Part shown: positions 56,445-64,000 of the stretch, piece by piece | How positions within the stretch are numbered: position 1 is the stretch's first letter | How the letters are laid out: the number at the start of each line of letters is the position of its first letter | Assembly (NCBI GenBank): GCA_963832785.1 | Contig: CAWHVF010000005.1 | Location: 310,001-374,000, forward strand | Length of the DNA stretch: 64,000 nucleotides | Source of the DNA: CAWBRT01 sp963832785 | Lineage (GTDB): Bacteria; Acidobacteriota; Terriglobia; Terriglobales; Acidobacteriaceae | Direction: 5' to 3' | Notes under the pieces: model-generated | The model's input: only the letters and a program-made list of their open reading frames with translations | What the model was told of the DNA's origin: nothing | Database searches by the model: none | Position numbers and translations under genes: made by a program

Positions 56445-57752
56445 CTATTCCGGCAGCACTTTGCCACGGGTTTCGAGGCCGAACGGAACCAGCAGCAGTC
56501 CGATGCCAAAGGCGATGGCCGTCAGCGCCACCGGCTTGCCCAGCGTGCCCATGTCGCGCACCAGCGCTCCCAGCAGGAAATTTACCCCGGCGCCGATAAA
56601 GCGGCCGAAGGAAGTGGCAAAGGCAAACGCCGTCGCCCGGACCGAGGTGCCGTACTGCTCCGGCAGCCATAGGCTGAACATGGTGAAGTTGCCGCCAAAA
56701 AAGCCCAGAAAGAACAGCAGGGCAATGAACGGATGCAGGCCCTGTGGCAGGTAAAAAGCCCATCCGAAGCTCAGGGCAATGGCGGCTCCCATACCCAAGA
56801 AATAGATTGCCAGGGTCGGCTTGCGTCCCAGGTGCTCCGCCAGCGGAGGCAACGCCAGGCAGCCGAGAATCGTGCCAATCGATAGCAGGCCGGTGCCGAA
56901 CGAGGCCAGGCGCACGGATTCCGGCAGCGAATTTCCCGCCTTTCGCGCCAGGGTAATGATGGCCGTGGGCTCGTAGACGGCGGCAGCCCACAGGCCGATG
57001 ATGGCTACCGTCAGCAGCCCGGTATTCACCAGGGTGCGGCGCCGATAGCGCTGGCGGAAGATTTCGCCCAGAGGAGAGCGGCGCTTAATCACCTCCACTT
57101 TTTTAGTGGAGCGTTCCCAGCGCTCCGGCTCCTTGACGCGCATGATGATCAGAAGAGCCACTACCACCGGCGCCAGGCCGCACAGGAACATGGCGCGCCA
57201 GCCAAAATGGGCGCCAACAGTATAGTTGAGCGCCGCCGCCAGGAAGAACCCGGCATAGTAGCCGGTTTGCAGGTAGCCGGCTCCCATCTTGCGCCGGTCC
57301 TCCGGCCAAGCTTCGGCGACGTAGGTTCCCGCCAGCGCCCATTCGCCGCCAATTCCTATGCCGGCCAGCAGGCGAAACACCGCCAGTTGCCACACACTCT
57401 GCGAGAGCGCAGCCGCCCCGGTGAATACCGCGTAGACAAAGATTGTGGCGGCCAGTACCCAGGTCCGTCCGAGCCGGTCCGCGATGGGTCCCCAGATAAA
57501 CGACAGCCCCCAGCCGATCAGGAACAGCGCGAAAAGAATCGACCCGGCAAGGGCGACGTTGGGCGCGGCATTCGACATCCCGGATTTGGGCAGAAGCTCG
57601 GTGAGCGCCGGGCTGAGCACCAGGGCATAAATGACGGAGTCCATGCCGTCCAGCGTCCAGCCTGTCCAGGCAGCCCAGAATCCCGTGATTTGTTGACGCG
57701 TGAGCTTGGTCGGAACCGGCCGTTCAGAAAGCGGGAGCGCTCGTTCAGCCAC
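56445..57752 (-). CDS. MFS transporter (AAHS/SHS-like)
   Basis: 435 residues with 12 TM helices. The TM1 motif GWTLDGMDSVIYALVLSPAL resembles aromatic-acid/H+ symporters and sialic-acid transporters (DGxD). The loop 2-3 motif GPIADRLGRTWVL and loop 8-9 LAEHLGRKPTLA are the MFS signatures, and FRLLAGIGIGGEWALAGTYVAE is in TM4-5. It probably imports an organic acid by H+ symport. No adjacent catabolic operon fixes the substrate. Confidence 0.9.
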   Translation of the reverse strand: MAERALPLSERPVPTKLTRQQITGFWAAWTGWTLDGMDSVIYALVLSPALTELLPKSGMSNAAPNVALAGSILFALFLIGWGLSFIWGPIADRLGRTWVLAATIFVYAVFTGAAALSQSVWQLAVFRLLAGIGIGGEWALAGTYVAEAWPEDRRKMGAGYLQTGYYAGFFLAAALNYTVGAHFGWRAMFLCGLAPVVVALLIIMRVKEPERWERSTKKVEVIKRRSPLGEIFRQRYRRRTLVNTGLLTVAIIGLWAAAVYEPTAIITLARKAGNSLPESVRLASFGTGLLSIGTILGCLALPPLAEHLGRKPTLAIYFLGMGAAIALSFGWAFYLPQGLHPFIALLFFLGFFGGNFTMFSLWLPEQYGTSVRATAFAFATSFGRFIGAGVNFLLGALVRDMGTLGKPVALTAIAFGIGLLLVPFGLETRGKVLPE

Positions 57753-57819
57753 AAAGCCTCCTGTGGGGTATTCCCCTTGGATGCTTGCGAGGATGCCAAG
57801 GCGCTGACTGGAGTTGCTA

Positions 57820-58215
57820 TCAACCGTCGCCCCGGAACTGGATGATCCTGCGGCGGTCGCGTTTCGATGGCCTGCCTTGCGGCGCCGGCGTGAATTGCCT
57901 CATGGCCTTGCGTTCTTCCGCCAGTTTCAACCGCGACTCCCGGCTGGCCCCGGTCTCGCGGTAGAGCGTCTGCGCCGCCGGCGCCGGGCCGCGCAGGTCG
58001 CTGAGAAGCAGAACCTCTACCTGAAAGTCGCCACCCTCAGTCTGGATCTGCAGGAGGTCGCCGGCGCGAACCTCGCGGGCAGGCTTGGTGGGCTGGTTGT
58101 TGGCCCTGATCCTGCCCAGCTCGCATGCCCGTTTGGCCAAAGCCCGCGTCCGAAAAAACCTGGCCGCCCAGAGCCACACGTCCATGCGCACGCCGGCGCT
58201 ATCTGGATTCTTCAT
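57820..58215 (-). CDS. S4-domain RNA-binding protein (HslR-like)
   Basis: 131 residues. The S4 domain at about 10-60 (RMDVWLWAARFFRTRALAKRACELGRIRANNQPTKPAREVRAGDLL) is followed by a basic C-terminal tail rich in Arg and Lys. It is related to heat-shock protein 15, which binds stalled 50S subunits. Its start overlaps the end of the amidohydrolase gene by 17 bp. Confidence 0.88.
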   Translation of the reverse strand: MKNPDSAGVRMDVWLWAARFFRTRALAKRACELGRIRANNQPTKPAREVRAGDLLQIQTEGGDFQVEVLLLSDLRGPAPAAQTLYRETGASRESRLKLAEERKAMRQFTPAPQGRPSKRDRRRIIQFRGDG

Positions 58216-59845
58216 ACACCACCTTGCCTGCGACTATGGTAAGCGTCACTCTTACATCTTTAATCTGGTCTGCCGGAATGCTGAACAGATCCGCCGAAAG
58301 CGCGACCATATCGGCCAGCTTGCCGGCCGCGATCGTTCCTTTATTGTCTTCCTGGAACTCGGCATAAGCGCCGCCCTGCGTGTAGGCGCGCAATGCTTCT
58401 TCCAGCGTCAGCCGCTGCTCGGGAAACCAGCCGCCAGGGTGCTTGCCGTCGAGCGTCTGGCGGGTTACCGCGGCCCAGATGCCGAGCAGCGGATTCAGCG
58501 GCGCGATGGGCCAATCTGTGCCGAATGCCAGTGGAACGCCGGCATCCAGCATCGACCGCCAGGCAAAGCTGGTGCGGCAGCGTTCGCCGCCAATTCGATC
58601 TTGCAGCCACCTGCCGTCGTCAACGGCATGATAGGGCTGCATCGAGGCGATGACGCCAAGCTTTGCGAACCTGGCAAAGTCCCGCGCAAGCACATGCTGC
58701 GCGTGTTCAATGCGAAATCTGCTGGCGGCGGCCCCGGTGCCGCCCGCCTGCTCGTAAATGTCAAGCATCTCCGTGTTGGCACGATCGCCAATGGCATGGA
58801 CGGCAATCTGAAAGCCGGCAGCGTCGGCGCCTCGCACCATCGCTTCCAATTTGCGGCGGGAGTGGCGAGCCAGGCCGGCGTATCCCGGCTGATCGGTATA
58901 ATCCTCGTGCAGCCAAGCGGTGCGCGAGCCCATCGAGCCGTCGGCAAAACCCTTCACTGCTCCCAGGCGGAGGAAATCGCTGCCGGACGGGACGAAAGCT
59001 CCAGCCGGATCTAACTGCTCCCCCAGCGGAGCAAGCACGTAGAAGCGGCAGCTCAGCCAGCCTTCCGACTCCGCGCGGCGCAGCAGTTGAATCTCGTCAT
59101 GCTGGCTGCCGTTGGGGCTCCAATACCGGCCCAGGTACATGTCATGGACGGAGGTAACTCCGCATCGGCGGGCCTCGGCTAGGCCGGTCTTGAGGGCCGC
59201 CTCGAACTCATCCCAGCCCGGAAGCGGAATCATTTTCTCGACCGCCTCTACCGCAGTGTCCTTCAACACGCCCGTCGGCTCTCCGCTGTCGCGGTCGCGC
59301 ACGATCAAGCCGCCGGGCGGATCAGGCGTATGCTTGGTGATTCCTGCCAGCCGCAGCGCCAGCGAGTTAGCCAGGGCTTCGTGACCATCGTAGCGTTCGA
59401 CGCATACCGGATTGTCGGCCGTAGCAGAATCGATCATCCAGCGTGTCGGAAGCGTGCCGCCGGGCCAGTTCGTTTCATCCCACCTCCCGCCCAGAATCCA
59501 TTTCCCCGGGCCGAGCGCCTTCGCCTTGTCGGCGAGGCGCCGGGTGAATTCGGCCTCGTTGCGTGCATCTTTCAAATCGACCTGAGAAGCCTGCAAGCCG
59601 CCAAAAACGAAATGGACATGGCTGTCGATGAAGCCCGGCATAGCCATGGCTCCGCGCAGATCGATTACCCGTGTATTGCGGCCGATGTTCGCCTTGATTT
59701 GCGCGTTGGAGCCGACTGCCAGAATTCTTCCCCCGCTCACGCTGACCGCCTCAACCAAGACGCCGGGAGCGGCTTTGCCGCCGGGTGCCGGGCGCTGTCC
59801 CGTCCAGATTTTTCCATTCATGATGACGAGTTCAGGTTCAGGCAT
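58199..59845 (-). CDS. YtcJ-like metal-dependent amidohydrolase
   Basis: 548 residues, Amidohydro_3 family. FIDSHVHF (metal HxH), AVHAIGDRANTEM (His) and FGTDWPIAPLNPL (Asp) give the binuclear or mononuclear metal site. There is no signal peptide. The substrate is unknown. The ATG at 59845 is behind GGAG; the longer frame has no better start. It overlaps the S4-protein gene by 17 bp. Confidence 0.9.
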   Translation of the reverse strand: MPEPELVIMNGKIWTGQRPAPGGKAAPGVLVEAVSVSGGRILAVGSNAQIKANIGRNTRVIDLRGAMAMPGFIDSHVHFVFGGLQASQVDLKDARNEAEFTRRLADKAKALGPGKWILGGRWDETNWPGGTLPTRWMIDSATADNPVCVERYDGHEALANSLALRLAGITKHTPDPPGGLIVRDRDSGEPTGVLKDTAVEAVEKMIPLPGWDEFEAALKTGLAEARRCGVTSVHDMYLGRYWSPNGSQHDEIQLLRRAESEGWLSCRFYVLAPLGEQLDPAGAFVPSGSDFLRLGAVKGFADGSMGSRTAWLHEDYTDQPGYAGLARHSRRKLEAMVRGADAAGFQIAVHAIGDRANTEMLDIYEQAGGTGAAASRFRIEHAQHVLARDFARFAKLGVIASMQPYHAVDDGRWLQDRIGGERCRTSFAWRSMLDAGVPLAFGTDWPIAPLNPLLGIWAAVTRQTLDGKHPGGWFPEQRLTLEEALRAYTQGGAYAEFQEDNKGTIAAGKLADMVALSADLFSIPADQIKDVRVTLTIVAGKVVYEESR

Positions 59846-59982
59846 GCCGCTTCTCCAATTCGCTTTGATGTTGGCCGCAGGGGCCATCGGCCGGGCGGTT
59901 CATCTGATATTGTCTTGTAAGTAGTCGTTGTCGCAAGCGCTTTGATAACATTTTGCCTGTCGTCACACTGAGGTGAACCGAA

Positions 59983-60546
59983 ATGGCGAAAGTGTTGGTA
60001 GCGTACACGGATTATTTTGCCCAAACGATGCAGCGGGTAAGTGACGAGGGGTTGTTGCTTGTCACGGCGGGAAGCGACGGCAAGCCCAACGTCATGACCG
60101 TTGGCTGGGGCATGATCGGCGAAGTTTGGTACCGGCCAATCTTTCTGGTGCTGGTCAGGCCGTCGCGCCACAGCTACAGCCGCCTGGAACAGGTCAGCGA
60201 CTTTACCGTGAATGTGCTTCCGAGGGAACTGGCCTCTGCCGCCGGCCTGTGCGGAAGCGTTTCCGGAAGAGACCGCGACAAGTTTCGGGAGGCCAAGTTG
60301 ACCCCGGTCCCCAGCCGGGAGGTACGCGCCCCCATCATCAGCGAATGCATAGTTCACTATGAGTGCCGCACCGTCCACCGGGTGGATATGGCGCCAGCTG
60401 CCCTGGCGCAGAGCATACGCCAGCAGTTCTACAAGCAGGGCGATTTTCACCGCATCTATTTTGGCGAGATCGTGGCTTCGTATGCTGACGAGGACGCGGC
60501 CCGGCGTTTGAGCGCCCCAGGGCAGGGCAGCCTTACTTCGCCGTGA
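59983..60546 (+). CDS. Flavin reductase-like FMN-binding protein
   Basis: 187 residues, split-barrel flavin reductase fold. LLVTAGSDGKPNVMTVGWGMIGEVWYRPIFLVLVRPSRHSYS is the FMN-binding core, followed by FTVNVLP and GSVSGRDRDKF. It provides reduced flavin or uses bound FMN. The ATG follows GAGGTG. The next gene is a second, different member of the same family. Confidence 0.85.
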   Translation: MAKVLVAYTDYFAQTMQRVSDEGLLLVTAGSDGKPNVMTVGWGMIGEVWYRPIFLVLVRPSRHSYSRLEQVSDFTVNVLPRELASAAGLCGSVSGRDRDKFREAKLTPVPSREVRAPIISECIVHYECRTVHRVDMAPAALAQSIRQQFYKQGDFHRIYFGEIVASYADEDAARRLSAPGQGSLTSP

Positions 60547-60599
60547 TGCCTGGCTGACCGCAACTTGTTCCGGCAGGAGACGAAAGAGGCGAACGCGAA

Positions 60600-61148
60600 A
60601 TGAAAGCCTTTCCATTATCAAAAACTTTCCACCTGCTCGAACCCGGTCCGGTGGTGTTGCTGACCACCTTCCACAAGGGACGGGCAAACGTCATGGCCAT
60701 GAGCTGGCACATGATGATGGAGTTCGAACCGCCATTGATCGGCTGCCTAGTCAGCTCCGCCAACTTCAGCTTCAAGGCGCTGCGCGCCACCCGGGAATGC
60801 GTGATCGCCATTCCCACGGTCGATATCGCTTCCAAAGTGGTCGATATAGGCAACTGCTCGGGCGAGGAGGTCAATAAGTTCAAGGCCTTCAAGCTGACGC
60901 CTTTGCCCGCCAAAAAGGTGAAGCCGCCGCTGATTGCCGAGTGCCTCGCCAATATCGAGTGCAAAGTGGTGGATACCAGCCTGATAAACAAATACAACCT
61001 CTTCATCCTGGAAGGGGTGAAAGCCTGGAGCGACCCAAAGCGCAAAGAGCGCCGCACAATTCACGGAGTAGGAGACGGTACCTTCGTAGTGGACGGCCGA
61101 ACCATCGACCTGAAGAAAAGAATGGTGAAGTGGAAGGGCCTTCTGTGA
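60600..61148 (+). CDS. Flavin reductase-like FMN-binding protein (second copy)
   Basis: 182 residues, same split-barrel family as its neighbour: PGPVVLLTTFHKGRANVMAMSWHMMMEFEPPLIGCLVSSANFSFKAL, ECVIAIPTVDIASKVVDIGNCSGEEVNKF. It is clearly diverged from the upstream copy and so is not a recent duplication. The 53-bp spacing on one strand suggests co-transcription. Confidence 0.85.
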   Translation: MKAFPLSKTFHLLEPGPVVLLTTFHKGRANVMAMSWHMMMEFEPPLIGCLVSSANFSFKALRATRECVIAIPTVDIASKVVDIGNCSGEEVNKFKAFKLTPLPAKKVKPPLIAECLANIECKVVDTSLINKYNLFILEGVKAWSDPKRKERRTIHGVGDGTFVVDGRTIDLKKRMVKWKGLL

Positions 61149-61164
61149 GCTCCCATGCCGGGAG

Positions 61165-61204
61165 GTAGCGCTGGCCTCCAGGCCGGCCAGGAGGCCGGCG
61201 CTAC
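61165..61204. repeat. GTAGCGC-type hairpin repeat between convergent genes
   Basis: Left arm GTAGCGC-T-GGCCTCC (61165-61179) pairs with GGAGGCC-G-GCGCTAC (61190-61204). This gives fourteen paired positions and one T/G mismatch, around a 10-nt centre. It probably acts as a bidirectional barrier or terminator for the flavin reductase and dienelactone hydrolase genes. Similar GC-rich repeats are, from memory, dispersed in Acidobacteria. Confidence 0.6.
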
Positions 61205-61215
61205 GTCATACGCGC

Positions 61216-61902
61216 TTATTTCGCCAGGCGCTTCTGCAAAAACTCCAGCGAGCGCGCGCGTGCCACCTTTGCCGCTTCCGCGTTGTAACTGGCGCGGTCG
61301 TTGCAGTTGAAGCCATGGCCGGCGTCATACCAGAAAATGGAAACTTCCGGGTGCGCGGCCTGCACCTTGTCAACGTCTTCCTTGGGAATGTGCTGATCCA
61401 GCCTGCCGAAGTGCAGCATCACGGGGGCGGAAGGCGTCTCATCGGTGAAGCGCGCAATATGGCCGCCGTAGTAACCCACGGCGACATCCGGATGGAGCCG
61501 GGTGGCAGCGAGCCAGGCCATGGTGCCCCCAAAGCAGTAGCCGATGACGCCGGCCTTTCTGCCGCTCTCCTGCGGAAGCTGCCGGCGAACGTACTCCAGG
61601 GCGGCGGCAATATCCTTTATGCCGTTTGCGGGATCAAGTTGCCGCACCAGAGTAAGCCCTCTTTGCAGGTCGCTGCCCTCGTAGCCCAACTCGACATCCG
61701 GCTCAATGCGATCAAAGAGAGCGGGGGCCACCGCCAGAAAGCCGTCCTTTGCATAGCCATCGGCCACCGAGCGGATATGCCTGTTCACGCCGAAAGCCTC
61801 CTGCACGACCACCAGACCGGCAATGGCTTTTCCCGGAGGTTGTGCGAGATAGGCATCGAGTTCATGGCCGTCGGTGGCCTTCAGCCTCAGACTTCCACTC
61901 AT
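61216..61902 (-). CDS. Dienelactone hydrolase family protein
   Basis: 228 residues. The Cys-Asp-His triad is intact: GYCFGG (Cys123), GRLDQHIP (Asp169) and AGHGFNC (His196), with Glu35 in VVQEAFGVN as in carboxymethylenebutenolidase. It hydrolyses dienelactone or a related ester. No chlorocatechol genes are present, so it is likely a general DLH-type hydrolase. Confidence 0.92.
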   Translation of the reverse strand: MSGSLRLKATDGHELDAYLAQPPGKAIAGLVVVQEAFGVNRHIRSVADGYAKDGFLAVAPALFDRIEPDVELGYEGSDLQRGLTLVRQLDPANGIKDIAAALEYVRRQLPQESGRKAGVIGYCFGGTMAWLAATRLHPDVAVGYYGGHIARFTDETPSAPVMLHFGRLDQHIPKEDVDKVQAAHPEVSIFWYDAGHGFNCNDRASYNAEAAKVARARSLEFLQKRLAK

Positions 61903-62439
61903 AAAGAAGATTCCGTGCCCATGCTTTGGATGCTAGAGCGCCATCTAAGGTTCCCAGCCAGAAGGGCGCGGCTACCGCGTGGTTCTTAACCTATAAGAAT
62001 GTGGCGATTGGAAGCTACCTTTTATTGGGGTACTACTTTAGTCCTGCCTGAAAAGTGAGGATAGGCTTTTGGCTTTAGTCCTATCGCGCTCCGTAACAGG
62101 GACTAAGGTGCGATATTCCTCGGGTTTATACGGCATGTTAAAGCCATGGCTTGACGCAAATCAAACCAATTACAGCATAGGCACTGCGTGCTTGCGTGGT
62201 GATTTGCGTCAGGAGAGCTTTCGTACTGGCATTCCCATTCCTGTTTCTCCCAAAATGGGAGCAGGTAGAACCTTTTGACCATTGCCAACGTACTAAAAAT
62301 AGCAATACTAATGCAACAATAACCAGTGCAGTCATAAGGCAATAACAGTAGTACTAATTATTCCCAACTTTGGGCCAGTTGGTGCGGGTACTTCCTGTTG
62401 TCAAGTCCAGGCTTCTGCTGACCTGTCGGGAGGAGCACT
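61903..62439. other. Intergenic region with CTTTAGTCC repeats
   Basis: 537 bp, locally AT-rich. Two direct copies of CTTTAGTCCT (62036-62045 and 62073-62082) and an inverted copy GGACTAA (62100-62106) occur. A minus-strand 65-codon frame with one hydrophobic stretch (62138-62335) has no good ribosome-binding site; I do not call it. A strong site (GGGAGGAG) for the LuxR-type gene lies at its end. Confidence 0.45.
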
Positions 62440-63123
62440 ATGGCGGCAACCTCGAAAGCGACCGTCCCCGTCACAGTATTGGTTTCTGAGAGTACAGAAA
62501 TTGGCTGCGAGCTGCTTTGCTCGGGGCTGACTTCGAACTTGCAGGAGCTGGTGATTGCGGCTGCTGGGACCAGCTCTAAATCCATTCTGCAAGCCGTCGC
62601 TGAATGTTGTCCGGCGGTACTCCTGGTTAGTCTTGTGCTTCAGGATGGCCCGACCGCTGGGCTGACGGTGTTGAAAGAGGTACGTAAAATCGACCCCAAG
62701 ACCGCCTGCGTACTTATGATTGACCACCCGTCCTCCGACATCGCCATGGAGGCCTTCCGCCGCGGGGCGCGTGGCGTTTTTCTGCGCACCAGCCGCTTGC
62801 CCATGCTGTGGCGTTGCATTGACGTGGTTCGTAGCGGCCAGATCTGGATCAGCAGTGCGGATCTCTGCTCTGTGCTGGCGTCGTTCTCCACTACCCCTCC
62901 CTTGTCGTTCAACAACGCCAAAGGGGAGGAGCTGCTTACCAACCGCGAGCGGGAGATGGTGGCGCTGGTGATGCAAGGGTTGAGCAATCGGGAGATCGCG
63001 CAGCAAGCAAGGATAAGTGGCCATACCGTAAAAAATTACCTGCTGCGAATTTTTGACAAGCTCGGAGTTTCCAGCCGCGCGGAGCTAATCGTTCAGACCA
63101 TCGGCCGGCTGAATGGCAATTGA
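62440..63123 (+). CDS. LuxR-family regulator with degenerate receiver domain
   Basis: 227 residues with NarL-type layout: N-terminal receiver fold (about 10-130) and C-terminal LuxR HTH (about 163-225; LTNREREMVALVMQGLSNREIAQQARISGHTVKNYLLRIFDKLGVSSRAEL). The receiver lacks all key phosphorylation residues: Ser16-Glu17 replace the Asp pair, Ser64 stands at the phospho-Asp position, and Arg116 replaces Lys. It therefore probably works without a kinase, by ligand or protein binding. A strong GGGAGGAG precedes the ATG. Confidence 0.88.
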   Translation: MAATSKATVPVTVLVSESTEIGCELLCSGLTSNLQELVIAAAGTSSKSILQAVAECCPAVLLVSLVLQDGPTAGLTVLKEVRKIDPKTACVLMIDHPSSDIAMEAFRRGARGVFLRTSRLPMLWRCIDVVRSGQIWISSADLCSVLASFSTTPPLSFNNAKGEELLTNREREMVALVMQGLSNREIAQQARISGHTVKNYLLRIFDKLGVSSRAELIVQTIGRLNGN

Positions 63124-63642
63124 CGCCCCCCTGAGTCACCGGCTGGCGGCGCGCCTTCTCTTAGCAGGGTCCGATATGCTGCCAACCAACGGTGCCCGGT
63201 CTAAAAGTTACCTGGGTCCTTCGGGCATGGGCACTTAACCGCGCCTCGCACTCGCGCTCCTGAGAGCCGTTCTGCCTCAAGAAGAAAGAGCTTTCCGGCT
63301 TCTTGTGCTTTTCCCGCCATACGGCCAGAGTTGCTTACAGCCGTCTGTTCCGCGTTGGCACGTTCAGCAGGACAACGGAACTCAGGGCGTGGCGCCACCA
63401 GGAATGGTTCGTTTGGCGCCACGCCGCGATTACCCGGCTGAGATATGCAAACCAACGCAACCGCTCAGCAGCAAAAGACCGGTGATGAAAAGGCAGCGAC
63501 GGATGCGTTGCCAGTAATGTCCTGGGACTGAAGCCGCAACTACTTCCGGTTCGGCTTCAGCCAGGCCCGCGCGGGAGCGCCTGGGTGATTTTGCTGGCGA
63601 CAATCGCGGCGCGCCCTGTTACCGCCACTCCGGGAGATTGAA
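63124..63642. other. Intergenic region
   Basis: 519 bp between the LuxR-type gene and the edge response regulator. CTGAAGCCG ... CGGCTTCAG (63529-63559) forms a 9-bp inverted repeat. No ORF with support. Confidence 0.4.
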
Positions 63643-64000
63643 ATGGCCGGCAACCAGCATTTTGTTGTGTCTCCTGAAGCGATTCGCGTCCTGCTAATCG
63701 AGGACGTTCAGGCCGACGCCGATCTGTGCGTAGCCGAGGCTCTCAAGCGCCGGCTTTAAGGTGAAGGCCGACATCGTGCAGGCGAAAGCCGACGTCGCCC
63801 GGCGCCTCGAGACCAGCCGCTACGACGTGATTCTGGCCGACTACACCCTGCCCGGATGGATCGGAATGGATGCTTTGCAGATGGTGCGGCAGCGGCAGGA
63901 AGAGGTTCCATTCATCGTGGTGACCGGGACCATTGGGGCGGATTTGGCGGTCGAGTGCGTCAAGAAGGGGGCTTCCGACTTTGTCCTCAAAGACAAACTT
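63643..64000 (+). pseudogene. Response regulator receiver, frameshifted and cut by the window end
   Basis: The frame from 63643 reads VLLIEDVQADADLCVAEALKRRL and stops at TAA 63757. The next frame continues GFKVKADIVQAKADVARRLE, VILADYTLPGWIGMDALQMV (phospho-Asp present), FIVVTGTIGADLAVECVKKGASDFVLKDKL. One extra C near 63750 explains the break. The rest of the gene is outside the window. It is either a sequence error or an inactivated gene; many such receivers are followed by PAS or histidine kinase domains. Confidence 0.7.

Noticed and set aside
62138..62335. 65-codon minus-strand frame with one hydrophobic helix
   Set aside because: AT-rich repeat region, no ribosome-binding site, and an overlapping alternative frame; not enough support for a small membrane protein.

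Overview
The window looks like a chromosomal segment of a soil-type Acidobacteriota bacterium (inferred). Supporting signs are high GC (roughly 58-62% by eye in most genes), large TonB-dependent receptors with carboxypeptidase-regulatory-like N-termini, Ig-like/beta-propeller lipoproteins, MFS and TRAP scavenging transporters, many GTG/TTG starts, and dispersed hairpin repeats between genes. I see no rRNA, CRISPR array, phage genes or transposase. There is one tRNA (Ala-GGC).

1-3.7 kb: the end of a TonB-dependent receptor, a YfiR-like periplasmic protein and a membrane GGDEF-EAL protein, overlapping or abutting (c-di-GMP signalling). 3.8-12.8 kb: a complete intracellular uronate route. A leftward operon encodes kduI, kduD, a secreted NTF2-like protein, a KdgF-like cupin, a fused TRAP permease DctQM and DctP. 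A rightward operon encodes KDG kinase, KDPG aldolase and an IclR/KdgR-like regulator. The divergent gap carries a palindrome with the layout of KdgR boxes. Together these would import unsaturated uronates and turn them into pyruvate and glyceraldehyde-3-phosphate. 12.8-14.9 kb is decayed: a truncated glycosyltransferase, a GNAT acetyltransferase, a 37-codon stub and a frameshifted corrinoid protein.

14.9-23.2 kb is the most unusual part. A promoter and a 5' leader with three hairpins precede a seven-gene same-strand run: CPA-type cation/H+ antiporter, universal stress protein, unknown helical protein, AAA ATPase, dynamin-like GTPase and two different MutS-like ATPases that overlap by 4 bp. 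No mismatch-recognition or Smr nuclease domain is visible. The first MutS-like subunit lacks the H-loop His and the second carries a Trp-rich insertion. I recognise no described system with this composition.

23.4-30.5 kb: a monooxygenase remnant, then a lower-GC island of amidase, M20 peptidase, a two-protein permease (one DUF5058) and a GABA-type aminotransferase, then tRNA-Ala. 30.7-35.1 kb: an Lhr-type helicase split by one frameshift. 35-46 kb: LarA, an SDR, a NapH/FixG-like ferredoxin membrane protein with a CcdA/TauE-like protein, a TauE/SafE permease, alanine dehydrogenase divergent from an Lrp regulator, an HpaI-type aldolase, a BON protein, OpgC and an alpha/beta hydrolase. 46-56 kb: a MITE-like inverted-repeat element, two TonB receptors and two related beta-propeller lipoproteins. 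56-64 kb: an MFS transporter, an S4 protein, a YtcJ-like amidohydrolase, two flavin reductases, dienelactone hydrolase, a LuxR-type regulator with a degenerate receiver and, at the edge, a frameshifted response regulator.
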